Source of the DNA: an uncultured Hungatella sp.
Lineage (GTDB): Bacteria > Bacillota > Clostridia > Lachnospirales > Lachnospiraceae
DNA length: 38,273 bases
Assembly: GCA_910588325.1 (NCBI GenBank)
Contig: CAJUPP010000032.1
Coordinates: 1-38,273, forward strand
Direction: 5' to 3'
Shown here: positions 22,926 through 31,537 of the stretch, piece by piece
Position numbering within the stretch: the stretch's first letter is position 1
How the letters are laid out: each line of letters opens with the position of its first letter
Notes under the pieces: generated by a model
Told to the model about the DNA's origin: nothing
What the model saw: the letters and a program-made list of their open reading frames with translations, nothing else
The model's database searches: none
Program-made: the position numbers and the translations under genes

Positions 22926-23417
22926 ATGAATGTCGTATTGTTGGAACCGGAGATGCCAGCCAATACCGGCAATATCGGAAGAACCTGTGTGGCAACCAAT
23001 ACCAGGCTGCATCTGATTGAACCGCTGGGATTTAAGCTGAATGAGAAAATGCTTCTGCGGGCTGGCTTGGATTATTGGGACAAACTGGATGTGACTCTGT
23101 ATAGCGATTATGGAGATTTTTTAGAGAAGAACCCTGGCGCCAAAATCTATATGGCAACCACCAAGGCCCAGAAGGTATATTCGGATGTGAATTATGAGCC
23201 GGATTGCTTTCTGATGTTTGGCAAAGAAAGCGCCGGGATTCCGGAGGAGATTCTTGTAAAGAATCGGGAGCGATGCGTAAGGATTCCTATGTGGGGGGAT
23301 ATTCGCTCTCTGAATCTGTCTAACTCGGTATCTATTGTGGTGTATGAGGCATTAAGACAGAATGGTTTTGAAAAGATGAATTTAATGGGAGAACTTCACA
23401 GGCTGCAGTGGAATTAA
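22926..23417 (+). CDS. trmL: tRNA (cytidine(34)-2'-O)-methyltransferase TrmL
   Basis: A 163-residue SPOUT methyltransferase of minimal length. Motif 1 is EPEMPANTGNIGRTCVAT, followed by LHLIEPLGF, motif 2 LMFGKESAGIPEEIL and motif 3 RIPMWGDIRSLNLSNSVSIVVYEALRQ, which together form the knotted SAM site. It methylates the wobble-base ribose of tRNA-Leu isoacceptors. It is the last gene of the packed run that begins at 15380, which also contains the t6A enzyme, so two tRNA modification genes flank the run. A terminator is formed by its own stop-codon region. Confidence 0.93.
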   Translation: MNVVLLEPEMPANTGNIGRTCVATNTRLHLIEPLGFKLNEKMLLRAGLDYWDKLDVTLYSDYGDFLEKNPGAKIYMATTKAQKVYSDVNYEPDCFLMFGKESAGIPEEILVKNRERCVRIPMWGDIRSLNLSNSVSIVVYEALRQNGFEKMNLMGELHRLQWN

Positions 23418-23434
23418 AACCACGGCAGCCTTTT
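23401..23434 (+). terminator. Terminator built across the trmL stop codon
   Basis: GGCTGCAGTGG (23401-23411) pairs with CCACGGCAGCC (23420-23430), with one A-G mismatch, around an 8-nt loop holding the stop codon, followed by TTTT. Confidence 0.75.
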
Positions 23435-23436
23435 GG

Positions 23437-23952
23437 TTAAATGCGTTTCATCAGAATATCTCTGACGATTCCGTTATATTTCCTTTTTTGGAGGACAAAT
23501 ACATATCCCTGCTTCAGCGCATTGTTCCGGCTGTATCGGTTCTGAGGATGAATGGTGCACAGAAGATAGTGGAATCCACGTTCTTTTAAATCCTTCTCTC
23601 CTTCCTGCATCAGACAAAACTGAAGACCCTGCCCGCGGTATTGGGGTAAGACAGCTACCGAATCCATGTGAGCGGTCTCAAGGAGTTCACTTTTAGAAAA
23701 ACCAATATCATATCCCAGATTACTTTCATCAAGGCCTGGAATGGTAGTCATAAAGACACCGGCCACCTGTTTCGTGCCTGTGTGAATGGCCTTATAACCG
23801 GTTCCCTGACCGGTGGACAGCATATGATAGGTGTAGTCCGCATTGTCTGCCATAAACCAGTCCTTCTGCTCCATGCTGTCCCAGACAGACTGGATAATAT
23901 CAGCGAACAACTGGTAATCAGCACAAACCGCTTTTTCTATAACAAAATCCAT
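23437..23952 (-). CDS. GNAT-family N-acetyltransferase
   Basis: A 171-residue GNAT protein. The acetyl-CoA binding motif A is DSVAVLPQYRGQGLQFCLMQEGEKDLKERGF (Q-x-x-G-x-G/A type), followed by HYLLCTIHPQNRYSRNNALKQGYVFVLQKRKY (motif B and the usual 'Asn-x-x-Ser, Gly-Phe/Tyr' end). The N-terminal half is variable and would set substrate choice, which is unknown. The start has GGAGG upstream. It lies 36 nt downstream of the Rad50-like gene on the same strand and may be read through from it. Confidence 0.85.
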   Translation of the reverse strand: MDFVIEKAVCADYQLFADIIQSVWDSMEQKDWFMADNADYTYHMLSTGQGTGYKAIHTGTKQVAGVFMTTIPGLDESNLGYDIGFSKSELLETAHMDSVAVLPQYRGQGLQFCLMQEGEKDLKERGFHYLLCTIHPQNRYSRNNALKQGYVFVLQKRKYNGIVRDILMKRI

Positions 23953-23988
23953 AAAAGTCCTCCGCGTGAAGAACAGATAAATCGATAC

Positions 23989-25851
23989 CTACAATGTGAT
24001 TAAATGATAGGAAAGCTGGCTGGCTGTCAGCATCTGTGCTTCCCGTTGATGGCAGGTAAACAGTAAAATCTGGCCGTCATATGCATCAGATAGCCATTTT
24101 AAAGTATTTTTCAGGCGCTCGTCATCATAGAGTACAAAGCTGTCATCAAAAATCAAAGGCATCCGTTCCAGGCAATCTCCCTGAATAAGCTTGGCAGCAG
24201 CCAGGCGAAGTGCCAGATAAACCTGATCTGTAGTACCGCCGCTGACCTGTTCAAGCGAAACCAGTTTGTTTTTTGCGTTCAGAAATGGATTGAGATTTTC
24301 ATCAATCCCCATACTTGTATAGACTCCTCCGGTGATTCCCCGAATTAATTCGGAAGCCGTCTGGTTCAGATATAAACCAAAGGAATTCCGGACAGAAACG
24401 GACAAAGTGTTTAAGGTTTCCAGAGCCAGATCAATGGCAGACAATTCTTGGGAAATTCTTTCGTTTTCTGCCAGAATGGAACGCAAGGATTCTGCACGGG
24501 TTTTGTAATTGGAAAGCCGTTCCAATTTTTTCTCCAGCTCCCACTGTGATTTCTGCTGATTTTCAATGGCCTGGCTGTAATCTGTCTGGCGTGTCTGAAG
24601 ATAGGAAAAATCACCATCTAATTTGCTGAGAGTATCCTCCGACTGTATGACCGTATTGCAGAGCAGTTCCAGTTCTGCCATTTTTTTGTAGAATAGCTGC
24701 AAATTCTCCTGTGTTATATCGGAATGGTCCAGGTATCGGGTGAAAATTTCTTCCAGAGCCTGCTTTGTAGAAGCCAGATCCCTTTTTATGCGGCTGTTTT
24801 TCAAAATGACCAAGATACCTGCCATGCACAGCAAAACAGCGATTCCAGCTAAAATACCAAAAATAAGCAGAGGCGATACATGCAGGTAGGTGCGGATAAA
24901 TTCTGCGCCTCGCACAAGGGAAAGCCCGGCGGTTATAAATAATATGGAAGCCAGGATAAATGGAAGTGTGCTGAGGACTTTCCTCCATGTCTGCCCGGCG
25001 GCATCCTCAAGCCTTCCATATTTCAGAAAAAGAGACTGAATATTTTGCTGACAGTTTTTGATATCTTCCGCAGTGGAAAGGTGATTCTGGGACAATACCT
25101 CCCGTCCTTTTGATGTCTGCAAAAGAAGCTGGTCTTTTTCTGTCTGTATCTGTTCCATCTGTGTCTGGACATCCTGCTGCTGCCTTTGATAGGTGATGAT
25201 TTGATTCTCATATTCCGGACCGGAGATTTCCTTTTCCAGAGCCTTGATTTCTCCCAATATGGTAGTATAAGATCTGGCAGCATCCGGAACAAGCCGTGCA
25301 GATATCTCTGCCCGTTTATTTTTTAAATAATTACAGGATTTTGTCACACTGAGTTCCATGCTGCCGGAAGTATTCATATTGGTAATGTAATGTTTTAATT
25401 CGGAGACCATGCCTTCCTCTGTAGCGCTTTTCAGCTGACCGATACTGATGGTATTGTTGTAGGTGGTTTCCGTCAAACCATTCAGCAGACGTTCCATGAA
25501 AGCCTTGGATGGCTCCACTTCTGTCCCGGCAGTTTCATCCGTGATACGAAATTCTTCCTGTTTTCTTTGAAAACACCGTTCTATGTGGTAGACGGTTCCT
25601 TCGTGTTCCAGGCGGAGAGAGCCTTGATAAAGGCCGCTGTTTTCCCACGGTTCATATTTGCTGTAAAGGTCATTGTTGGAAGAACGCCCCCGCTGGGACT
25701 GGATGCCAAACAGGATACTGCGGATAAAAGTATGAATTGTTGACTTTCCAGTTTCGTTTTTTCCATAGATTACATTCAGACCATCCTCAAAGGAAATCGA
25801 GTAATCATGGAATTTGCCAAATCCGTTGATTTGAAGTTCCAGAAACTTCAT
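23989..25851 (-). CDS. Rad50/SbcC-like ATPase with central membrane helices (YhaN-type)
   Basis: A 620-residue SMC-like ATPase. Walker A is NVIYGKNETGKSTIHTFIRSILFG near residue 35, the signature motif is VSGGTTDQVYLALRLAAAKL near 545, and Walker B is MPLIFDDSFVLYDDE near 575. The arms are coiled coils (about 185-260 and 360-460). Between them, where Rad50 has a zinc hook CxxC, lie two hydrophobic helices (about 293-312 and 326-350). The protein is therefore probably anchored in the membrane at the apex of its coil, as in YhaN-like proteins of Bacillus. With the adjacent Mre11-like nuclease, 3 nt away, it should form a DNA-end or membrane-proximal nucleolytic complex. Confidence 0.85.
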   Translation of the reverse strand: MKFLELQINGFGKFHDYSISFEDGLNVIYGKNETGKSTIHTFIRSILFGIQSQRGRSSNNDLYSKYEPWENSGLYQGSLRLEHEGTVYHIERCFQRKQEEFRITDETAGTEVEPSKAFMERLLNGLTETTYNNTISIGQLKSATEEGMVSELKHYITNMNTSGSMELSVTKSCNYLKNKRAEISARLVPDAARSYTTILGEIKALEKEISGPEYENQIITYQRQQQDVQTQMEQIQTEKDQLLLQTSKGREVLSQNHLSTAEDIKNCQQNIQSLFLKYGRLEDAAGQTWRKVLSTLPFILASILFITAGLSLVRGAEFIRTYLHVSPLLIFGILAGIAVLLCMAGILVILKNSRIKRDLASTKQALEEIFTRYLDHSDITQENLQLFYKKMAELELLCNTVIQSEDTLSKLDGDFSYLQTRQTDYSQAIENQQKSQWELEKKLERLSNYKTRAESLRSILAENERISQELSAIDLALETLNTLSVSVRNSFGLYLNQTASELIRGITGGVYTSMGIDENLNPFLNAKNKLVSLEQVSGGTTDQVYLALRLAAAKLIQGDCLERMPLIFDDSFVLYDDERLKNTLKWLSDAYDGQILLFTCHQREAQMLTASQLSYHLITL

Positions 25852-25854
25852 GAC

Positions 25855-26925
25855 TTAACTCCTTTCATCGGTGGTATGCAGCAAAGCATGGATTCCATAG
25901 TACAAAGCTTTTTTCTCCACAGGACTCATGTCGGGTTTCTGAAGAGCACTGATATAGAATCCAATCATATCACCAGGATGCTCAGCAAATAAAGCGTTGA
26001 AATCATATTCCGGTTCCGAATCATCAATGATTTCACTGATTCGGAATTTGGAAGCCAGATTTTCCAGGTTGAATTCGATTGCAGGATTTCTCTTTCCCCG
26101 GATTCGAAAACGGTATATATGATGGGAACCCTTCATATTGATAACCTGAGAAATCTTTAATTCTAATTCCAGGCTGGTAGTCTGAGGCGTAATATTTACT
26201 GCTAAAGGAATATATTGGGACTTACACAGAGGGAGAAACTTCAGTACCTCTGTCCGCCGTGTTACAGGATTGATCTCCCCATAGTAGACGCCATGGTTTC
26301 CAACCTCGGTTTTATCGAGAGGTTCCGGAGAGCCGGGAAAAACAACCTTTAACTCTGTCAGAATCTCCGGTTTATGGATATGGCCCAAAGCAACATAAGA
26401 AAATTTGGAAGCTGCCAAAGCCTCCCTGCTGAATGGAAGGTGAGAGACATCTCCTCCGTGAGCCATTAAAATGTGGATTCGGCTGTCATCTGGAACCATC
26501 ACATCATCAATTCGATTATCCGTGATTTCCGAAGTGTGGTAGCTGAAACCGTGGACTTCCGTATTGCAGTCTTCAAAATACACACTCTGCATCTCTTCAT
26601 TCATAAAATAGGTGACATTGGAACACCAGGAAAAGCTGTAGAGAGATGAATTCGGCCTGATTCGGTCGTGGTTCCCTGCGATGAGTACCACATGAACAAA
26701 AGGGATGGTGCTGAACAGATAATTAAGTTCCTTCAAATCTTTAAGTAAAGGCTGGCGATGGAATAAATCTCCGGAAATAAACAGAAAGTTTACTTCTAAA
26801 TCCCTGGCCCTGGTAATAATCTGGGCAAAAGTATCCTTGATGGCCTGGGCACGCTCCCTGCTCCACGGTTTGCTGCTGTCCGGAGTAAAACCCCAATGGA
26901 CATCAGCCGTATGGATAAAATTCAT
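25855..26925 (-). CDS. Mre11/SbcD-like metallophosphoesterase (YhaO-type)
   Basis: A 356-residue nuclease-type phosphoesterase. The five motifs are FIHTADVHWGF, FLFISGDLFHR, VLIAGNHDRIRP, ILMAHGGDVSHLP and YVALGHIHKPE, giving a full two-metal site. The C-terminal capping region (about 240-356) is short, as in YhaO rather than full SbcD. It is preceded by an AAGGAGGAAGCC ribosome binding site and lies 43 nt downstream of asnS on the same strand. It is tightly linked to the YhaN-type ATPase gene (3-nt gap), its expected complex partner. Confidence 0.9.
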   Translation of the reverse strand: MNFIHTADVHWGFTPDSSKPWSRERAQAIKDTFAQIITRARDLEVNFLFISGDLFHRQPLLKDLKELNYLFSTIPFVHVVLIAGNHDRIRPNSSLYSFSWCSNVTYFMNEEMQSVYFEDCNTEVHGFSYHTSEITDNRIDDVMVPDDSRIHILMAHGGDVSHLPFSREALAASKFSYVALGHIHKPEILTELKVVFPGSPEPLDKTEVGNHGVYYGEINPVTRRTEVLKFLPLCKSQYIPLAVNITPQTTSLELELKISQVINMKGSHHIYRFRIRGKRNPAIEFNLENLASKFRISEIIDDSEPEYDFNALFAEHPGDMIGFYISALQKPDMSPVEKKALYYGIHALLHTTDERS

Positions 26926-26968
26926 GTGGCTTCCTCCTTATATAAATGAATCGGCGCACGCCGCTAGC

Positions 26969-28360
26969 TTATAACTCGCAGTTATTAACCGTTCTTGGGA
27001 AAGGTACTACATCGCGGATGTTGGACATACCGGTTAAATACATCACACAGCGCTCAAATCCCAGGCCAAAGCCGGAGTGACGGGCAGAACCATATCTGCG
27101 CAGATCCAGATAGAATTGGTAATCCTCCTCTTTTAATCCTAGTTCCTTCATGCGGGCAATCAGTTTGTCATAACTGTCCTCACGCTGGCTTCCCCCGATG
27201 ATCTCGCCGATGCCGGGAACCAAACAATCCATAGCCGCAACGGTTTTTCCGTCATCATTCTGCTTCATATAGAATGCCTTGATCTCCTTGGGATAATCAG
27301 TAACAAACACAGGCTTTTTAAATACCTGTTCCGTCAGATAGCGTTCGTGCTCGGTCTGTAAATCGCATCCCCAAAATACCTTATAATCAAACTGTTCATT
27401 GTTCTTTTCTAGAATTTCAATTGCTTCCGTATAGGTTACATGGCCGAAATCGGAATGTATCACACCATTTAAACGTTCCAAAAGCCCTTTGTCCACAAAT
27501 TGATTGAAGAAATTCATCTCCTCTGGGGCATGTTCCAGCACATACTGAATGATATATTTCAGCATACCTTCCGCCACGGACATATTGTCTTCCAGATCTG
27601 CAAACGCCATCTCTGGTTCAATCATCCAGAATTCGGCTGCATGGCGGGTCGTGTTAGAATTCTCGGCACGGAAGGTAGGACCGAAGGTATAGATATTGCG
27701 GAATGCCATGGCATAAGTTTCACCGTTTAACTGGCCGCTTACGGTCAGACTGGTCGGCTTGCCGAAAAAGTCCTGGCAGTAATCGACAGTCCCCTCTTTG
27801 TCTTTTGGAACGTTATTCAGATCTAGAGTGGTTACCTGGAACATCTCACCGGCGCCTTCACAGTCACTGGAGGTAATCAGCGGAGTATGGACATACACGA
27901 AATCTCTTTCCTGAAAATACTGATGAATCGCATAAGCAATCAAAGACCGGACACGGAATACGGCCTGAAAGGTATTGGTTCTTGGACGAAGATGAGAAAT
28001 AGATCTCAAATATTCAAAGCTGTGGCGTTTTTTCTGAAGCGGATAGTCAGAGGCAGAAGAACCTTCCACAGTCACTTTCGCAGCCTGGATTTCAAATGGC
28101 TGTTTAGCCTGAGGAGTAGGTACCAGAGTGCCTCTGGCAATAACCGCGGCACCTACATTTAACTTACAGATATCGGAAAAATTATCCATGGTATCATGAT
28201 AAACAATTTGAAGTGTATCAAAATAAGAACCATCTGACAGAACGATAAAACCAAAAGCCTTGGAATCCCGGATACTGCGGACCCAGCCGCCTACCTGGAT
28301 TTCCTGATTCAGATATTTTTCACGATCTTTATATATTTCCCGTACAGTTACCAGATTCAT
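26969..28360 (-). CDS. asnS: Asparaginyl-tRNA synthetase
   Basis: A 463-residue class IIb synthetase. It has an N-terminal OB-fold anticodon domain (about 1-105, VQVGGWVRSIRDSKAFGFIVLSDGS) and a catalytic core with motif 1 in YVHTPLITSSDCEGAGEMF, motif 2 FRAENSNTTRHAAEFWMIEPEM, and motif 3 GFGLGFERCVMYLTGMSNIRDVVPFPRT at the C-terminus. It charges tRNA-Asn directly. FRAENSNT with the downstream features supports AsnRS rather than AspRS. The leader is short (about 30 nt), so there is no room for a T-box. The downstream genes encode the Mre11/Rad50-like pair. Confidence 0.97.
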   Translation of the reverse strand: MNLVTVREIYKDREKYLNQEIQVGGWVRSIRDSKAFGFIVLSDGSYFDTLQIVYHDTMDNFSDICKLNVGAAVIARGTLVPTPQAKQPFEIQAAKVTVEGSSASDYPLQKKRHSFEYLRSISHLRPRTNTFQAVFRVRSLIAYAIHQYFQERDFVYVHTPLITSSDCEGAGEMFQVTTLDLNNVPKDKEGTVDYCQDFFGKPTSLTVSGQLNGETYAMAFRNIYTFGPTFRAENSNTTRHAAEFWMIEPEMAFADLEDNMSVAEGMLKYIIQYVLEHAPEEMNFFNQFVDKGLLERLNGVIHSDFGHVTYTEAIEILEKNNEQFDYKVFWGCDLQTEHERYLTEQVFKKPVFVTDYPKEIKAFYMKQNDDGKTVAAMDCLVPGIGEIIGGSQREDSYDKLIARMKELGLKEEDYQFYLDLRRYGSARHSGFGLGFERCVMYLTGMSNIRDVVPFPRTVNNCEL

Positions 28361-28396
28361 GATAAAAAATCTCCTTTTTTAGCACAATTTTCTATA

Positions 28397-28425
28397 ATTA
28401 TACTTTATTTTGCAGATTGATTCAA
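28397..28425 (-). promoter_or_regulatory. Promoter of asnS
   Basis: On the minus strand, TTGAAT (28425-28420), a 17-nt spacer and a perfect TATAAT (28402-28397). Confidence 0.75.
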
Positions 28426-28465
28426 GGCCCTTGAAAGGTTTTGCAAGAGAAATCGCAAACAAAAC

Positions 28466-28499
28466 GTTACTGTTCACAGGTACCCTGTGAACGTAACAG
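28466..28499. repeat. 34-bp palindromic repeat, copy 1
   Basis: The inner arms GTTCACAGG and CCTGTGAAC pair perfectly over a TAC centre, and the outer arms GTTAC and GTAAC pair beyond a one-base bulge. An identical 34-base copy lies at 33075-33108. It sits 40 nt upstream of the asnS -35 box and far upstream of the glgC promoter. Confidence 0.9.
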
Positions 28500-28621
28500 C
28501 ATAACACCCTAACAGCAGTGTACAATAGGAATATTCATACAGAAATAAGTAGAAAGTTTGTTTCATAAATAAAAAATGTCGGAAAATGTACAAAAATCCA
28601 GAAAAATATTTCATAAATTTA

Positions 28622-28650
28622 TTCACTATTTCTAAAACATATGCTATAAT
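28622..28650 (+). promoter_or_regulatory. Promoter of glgC-glgD(-spoVG)
   Basis: A perfect TATAAT (28645-28650) with an upstream TG (extended -10) and a weak -35 TTCACT (28622-28627) at 17 nt. Confidence 0.7.
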
Positions 28651-28706
28651 AGTAAAAACATAATAAGGCTTATAACACAAACTACAGTACAGCAAGAGGT
28701 GATAGT

Positions 28707-29981
28707 GTGATTAAAAAAGAGATGATAGCCATGCTTTTAGCTGGCGGACAAGGAAGCAGGCTGGGAGTTTTGACTCAGAAGGTAGCAAAACCTGCAGTAT
28801 CTTTTGGCGGAAAGTACCGAATTATTGATTTTCCTTTGAGCAATTGCATTAACTCCGGAGTAGACACCGTAGGGGTTCTAACTCAGTATCAGCCCTTGCG
28901 CCTTAACACCCACATCGGAATCGGAATTCCGTGGGATCTGGACCGCAATGTAGGGGGAGTGACGATTCTGCCGCCTTATGAGAGAAGTAAGGGCAGTGAT
29001 TGGTACACAGGAACGGCGAATGCCATATTTCAGAACCTGGAATATATGGAGACCTACAATCCGGAATATGTACTGATATTATCCGGAGATCATATTTATA
29101 AGATGGATTACGAAGTGATGCTGGAATACCACAAGGCCAACAATGCGGATGTCACTATCGCCGCCATGCCGGTACCTATGGAGGAGGCCAGCCGGTTCGG
29201 AATCCTGATTACGGACGATACCAACCGGATTACGGATTTTGAGGAAAAGCCGGCAAATCCCAGAAGCAATCTGGCTTCCATGGGAATCTACATATTTACA
29301 TGGAAAGTGCTGAAAGAAGCATTGGTAAAACTTAAGGATGTTCCGGGCTGTGATTTCGGCAAGCATATTATCCCGTTCTGTCATGAGCGTCAGCAGAGGA
29401 TATTTGCCTATGAATACAATGGCTATTGGAAAGATGTGGGAACCTTAAGCTCTTACTGGGAAGCCAATATGGAATTGATTGACATTATCCCGGAGTTTAA
29501 TTTATATGAGGAATACTGGAAAATTTATACAAAGAGCGATGTCATTCCGCCTCAGTTTGTTGCTGCGGACGCAAAAGTGGAACGCAGTATTATCGGAGAA
29601 GGAACGGAAGTTTACGGCCAGGTTATCAATTCTGTCATCGGCGCAGGCGTTGTGATTGAGAAAGATGCTGTAGTGCGGGATTCCATCATCATGAGAGGGA
29701 GCGTTGTGGGAAAGGGCAGCAAGATAGTAAAAGCCATTGTTGCAGAGGATGTAACTATTGGAGCGTCCGTAGAGCTTGGCGTAGGTGAGTTTGCCTCTAG
29801 CAAATATGACCCGAAAGTATATCAGTCTGACCTGGTAACCATTGGCGAACACAGTGTGATACCGGACGGCGTAAAGGTAGGAAAGAATACGGCGATTTCC
29901 GGTGTGACCGTACCGGAGAATTATCCGGGAGGAACACTGGCAAGCGGAGAGTACATTATGAAGGCAGGTGGCGCACAATGA
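28707..29981 (+). CDS. glgC: Glucose-1-phosphate adenylyltransferase, catalytic subunit
   Basis: A 424-residue ADP-glucose pyrophosphorylase. It has the N-terminal nucleotide-binding motif MLLAGGQGSRLGVLTQKVAKPAVSFGGKYRIIDFPLSNCINSG, the catalytic region LILSGDHIYKMDY, the sugar-binding FEEKPANP and WKDVGTLSSYWEANM, and a C-terminal left-handed beta-helix (about 295-400). It makes ADP-glucose from glucose-1-phosphate and ATP, the committed step of glycogen synthesis. The start is GTG or the ATG a few codons downstream; GTG 28707 has AGAGGTGATAG upstream. It overlaps glgD by ATGA, so the two subunits are translationally coupled. Confidence 0.95.
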   Translation: MIKKEMIAMLLAGGQGSRLGVLTQKVAKPAVSFGGKYRIIDFPLSNCINSGVDTVGVLTQYQPLRLNTHIGIGIPWDLDRNVGGVTILPPYERSKGSDWYTGTANAIFQNLEYMETYNPEYVLILSGDHIYKMDYEVMLEYHKANNADVTIAAMPVPMEEASRFGILITDDTNRITDFEEKPANPRSNLASMGIYIFTWKVLKEALVKLKDVPGCDFGKHIIPFCHERQQRIFAYEYNGYWKDVGTLSSYWEANMELIDIIPEFNLYEEYWKIYTKSDVIPPQFVAADAKVERSIIGEGTEVYGQVINSVIGAGVVIEKDAVVRDSIIMRGSVVGKGSKIVKAIVAEDVTIGASVELGVGEFASSKYDPKVYQSDLVTIGEHSVIPDGVKVGKNTAISGVTVPENYPGGTLASGEYIMKAGGAQ

Positions 29982-31099
29982 GAGCAATCGGAATTATTTT
30001 GGCAGGCGGCAACAGCAAGAGAATGCGCGAATTATCCAACAAGAGGGCGATATCAGCCATGCCTATTGCAGGAAGCTACCGCAGTATAGACTTTGCCTTA
30101 AGCAACATGTCCAATTCACATGTTCAGAACGTGGCAGTATTTACACAGTACAATTCCCGCTCCTTAAATGAGCACTTAAATTCTTCCAAATGGTGGGATT
30201 TCGGAAGAAAACAGGGTGGTTTGTTCATCTTTACACCGACTATTACCGCAGAGCATAATGACTGGTACAGAGGTACCGCAGATGCATTGTACCAGAATCT
30301 TACGTTTTTGAAAAACAGCCATGAGCCCTATGTAGTTATTGCATCCGGCGACTGTGTTTACAAGATGAATTATGCCAAGGTGCTGGAGTACCACATTGAG
30401 AAAAAAGCGGACATCACTATTGTATGTAAGACCATGCCGGCTGAAGAGGATGTGACCAGGTACGGTATCGTGAAGATGAATGAGGACGGAAGGATCGTGG
30501 ATTTCCAGGAGAAACCGATGATTGCTGAGTCTAACACGATTTCCTGTGGTATCTATGTACTGAGACGCCGTCAACTGATCGAGCTGATTGAGCAGTGTGC
30601 CCAGGAAGACAGGTATGATTTTGTAAATGATATTTTGGTCCGTTATAAGAACTTGAAACGGATTTATGCGTATAAGATGGACACCTATTGGAGCAACATT
30701 GCATCTGTAGAGTCTTACTACAGGACCAATATGGACTTTTTGAAACCGGAAGTGCGGGATTACTTTTTCCGTCAGTATCCGGAGATTTACACGAAAGTAG
30801 GAGATATGCCGCCGGCCAAGTATAATCCGGGAGCGGATGTGAAAAACAGCCTTGTATCCAGCGGAAGTATTATTAACGGAGTAGTAGAAAATTCCGTATT
30901 GTTCAGGCAGGCATATATTGGCAATAACTGTGTGATTAAGAATTCCATTATTCTGAATGACGTATATATCGGAGATAATACGGTCATTGAGAATTGTATC
31001 GTGGAAAGCCGGGATACCATCCGAGCCAACACGACTTATATCGGTACACCGGATAACATTAAAATTGTGGTGGAGAAGAACGAACGGTATACGTTATAG
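29978..31099 (+). CDS. glgD: GlgD subunit of glucose-1-phosphate adenylyltransferase
   Basis: A 373-residue paralogue of GlgC. It keeps the fold (IILAGGNSKRMRELSNKRAISAMPIAGSYRSIDFALSNM), a degenerate substrate loop, WSNIASVESYYRTNMDF and the beta-helix C-terminus (VVENSVLFRQAYIGNNCVIKNSI). The usual catalytic Asp region is changed to IASGDCVYKMNY, and the glycine-rich loop carries NSKRM rather than QGSRL. In Firmicutes GlgD is the regulatory or modulatory partner that boosts GlgC activity in a heterotetramer. It is coupled to glgC by a 4-nt overlap. Confidence 0.94.
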   Translation: MRAIGIILAGGNSKRMRELSNKRAISAMPIAGSYRSIDFALSNMSNSHVQNVAVFTQYNSRSLNEHLNSSKWWDFGRKQGGLFIFTPTITAEHNDWYRGTADALYQNLTFLKNSHEPYVVIASGDCVYKMNYAKVLEYHIEKKADITIVCKTMPAEEDVTRYGIVKMNEDGRIVDFQEKPMIAESNTISCGIYVLRRRQLIELIEQCAQEDRYDFVNDILVRYKNLKRIYAYKMDTYWSNIASVESYYRTNMDFLKPEVRDYFFRQYPEIYTKVGDMPPAKYNPGADVKNSLVSSGSIINGVVENSVLFRQAYIGNNCVIKNSIILNDVYIGDNTVIENCIVESRDTIRANTTYIGTPDNIKIVVEKNERYTL

Positions 31100-31154
31100 G
31101 GAATGGAAGGGACCATTTATAAGCAGCATAGAAGTACAATAGGAGGGGTTGCTC

Positions 31155-31427
31155 ATGCAGATTACAGATGTAAGAGTGAGACGAATCGAGAAAGACGGTA
31201 AGATGAAAGCCATTGTATCTATTACTTTGGACAATGAATTTGTGATTCATGACATCAAAGTGATTGAAGGTGAAAAAGGCTTGTTTATTGCTATGCCCAG
31301 CCGAAAGGCCACTGATGGAGAGTACCGTGACATTGCTCACCCGATTAATTCTGAAACCCGCGATATGATCCAGAAAGCGATCTTAGACAAGTATGAGTCT
31401 ACGGCACTGGAGAGTGAAAGTGTCTAA
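31155..31427 (+). CDS. spoVG: SpoVG family regulator
   Basis: A 90-residue protein with the SpoVG core: MQITDVRVRRIEKDGKMKAIVSITLDNEFVIHDIKVIEGEKGLFIAMPSRK, then YRDIAHPINSETRDMIQKAILDKYE. SpoVG proteins bind nucleic acid and modulate sporulation, septation and other gene expression. ATG 31155 follows AGGAGGGG (31142-31149) by 5 nt, whereas TTG 31149 would overlap that site. It lies 55 nt after glgD and probably shares its transcript, ending at the strong terminator at 31484-31528. Confidence 0.95.
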   Translation: MQITDVRVRRIEKDGKMKAIVSITLDNEFVIHDIKVIEGEKGLFIAMPSRKATDGEYRDIAHPINSETRDMIQKAILDKYESTALESESV

Positions 31428-31483
31428 AGTGCCGCGTCCATTTACATGATGTAGTGAACGGCGGACAAAAAGGGAAAAGAAGA

Positions 31484-31528
31484 AGCACTGCAGAAGATGG
31501 AAGGAATCATCTTTTGCGGTGCTTTTTT
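31484..31528 (+). terminator. Terminator after spoVG
   Basis: A 16-bp stem, 31484-31499 with 31508-31523 (two wobble pairs; core GCACTGCAGAAGATG), closes an 8-nt loop and runs into a six-T tract. Confidence 0.93.
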
Positions 31529-31537
31529 ACATATTAT

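Larger units (their letters stand above)
28361..28706. other. Divergent asnS-glgC intergenic region
   Basis: This 346-nt AT-rich stretch holds the asnS promoter on the minus strand, one copy of a 34-bp palindromic repeat, and the glgC promoter on the plus strand. No protein-coding gene is convincing: the only minus-strand frame crosses the repeat and the glgC promoter. Confidence 0.8.

Noticed and set aside
28361..28396. T-box leader for asnS
   Set aside because: Only about 35 nt lie between the predicted -10 and the start codon, too short for a T-box.
28474..28695. Hydrophobic 73-codon minus-strand frame between asnS and glgC
   Set aside because: It crosses the palindromic repeat and the glgC promoter, has no SD, and its Phe/Tyr/Leu richness follows from AT-rich DNA.
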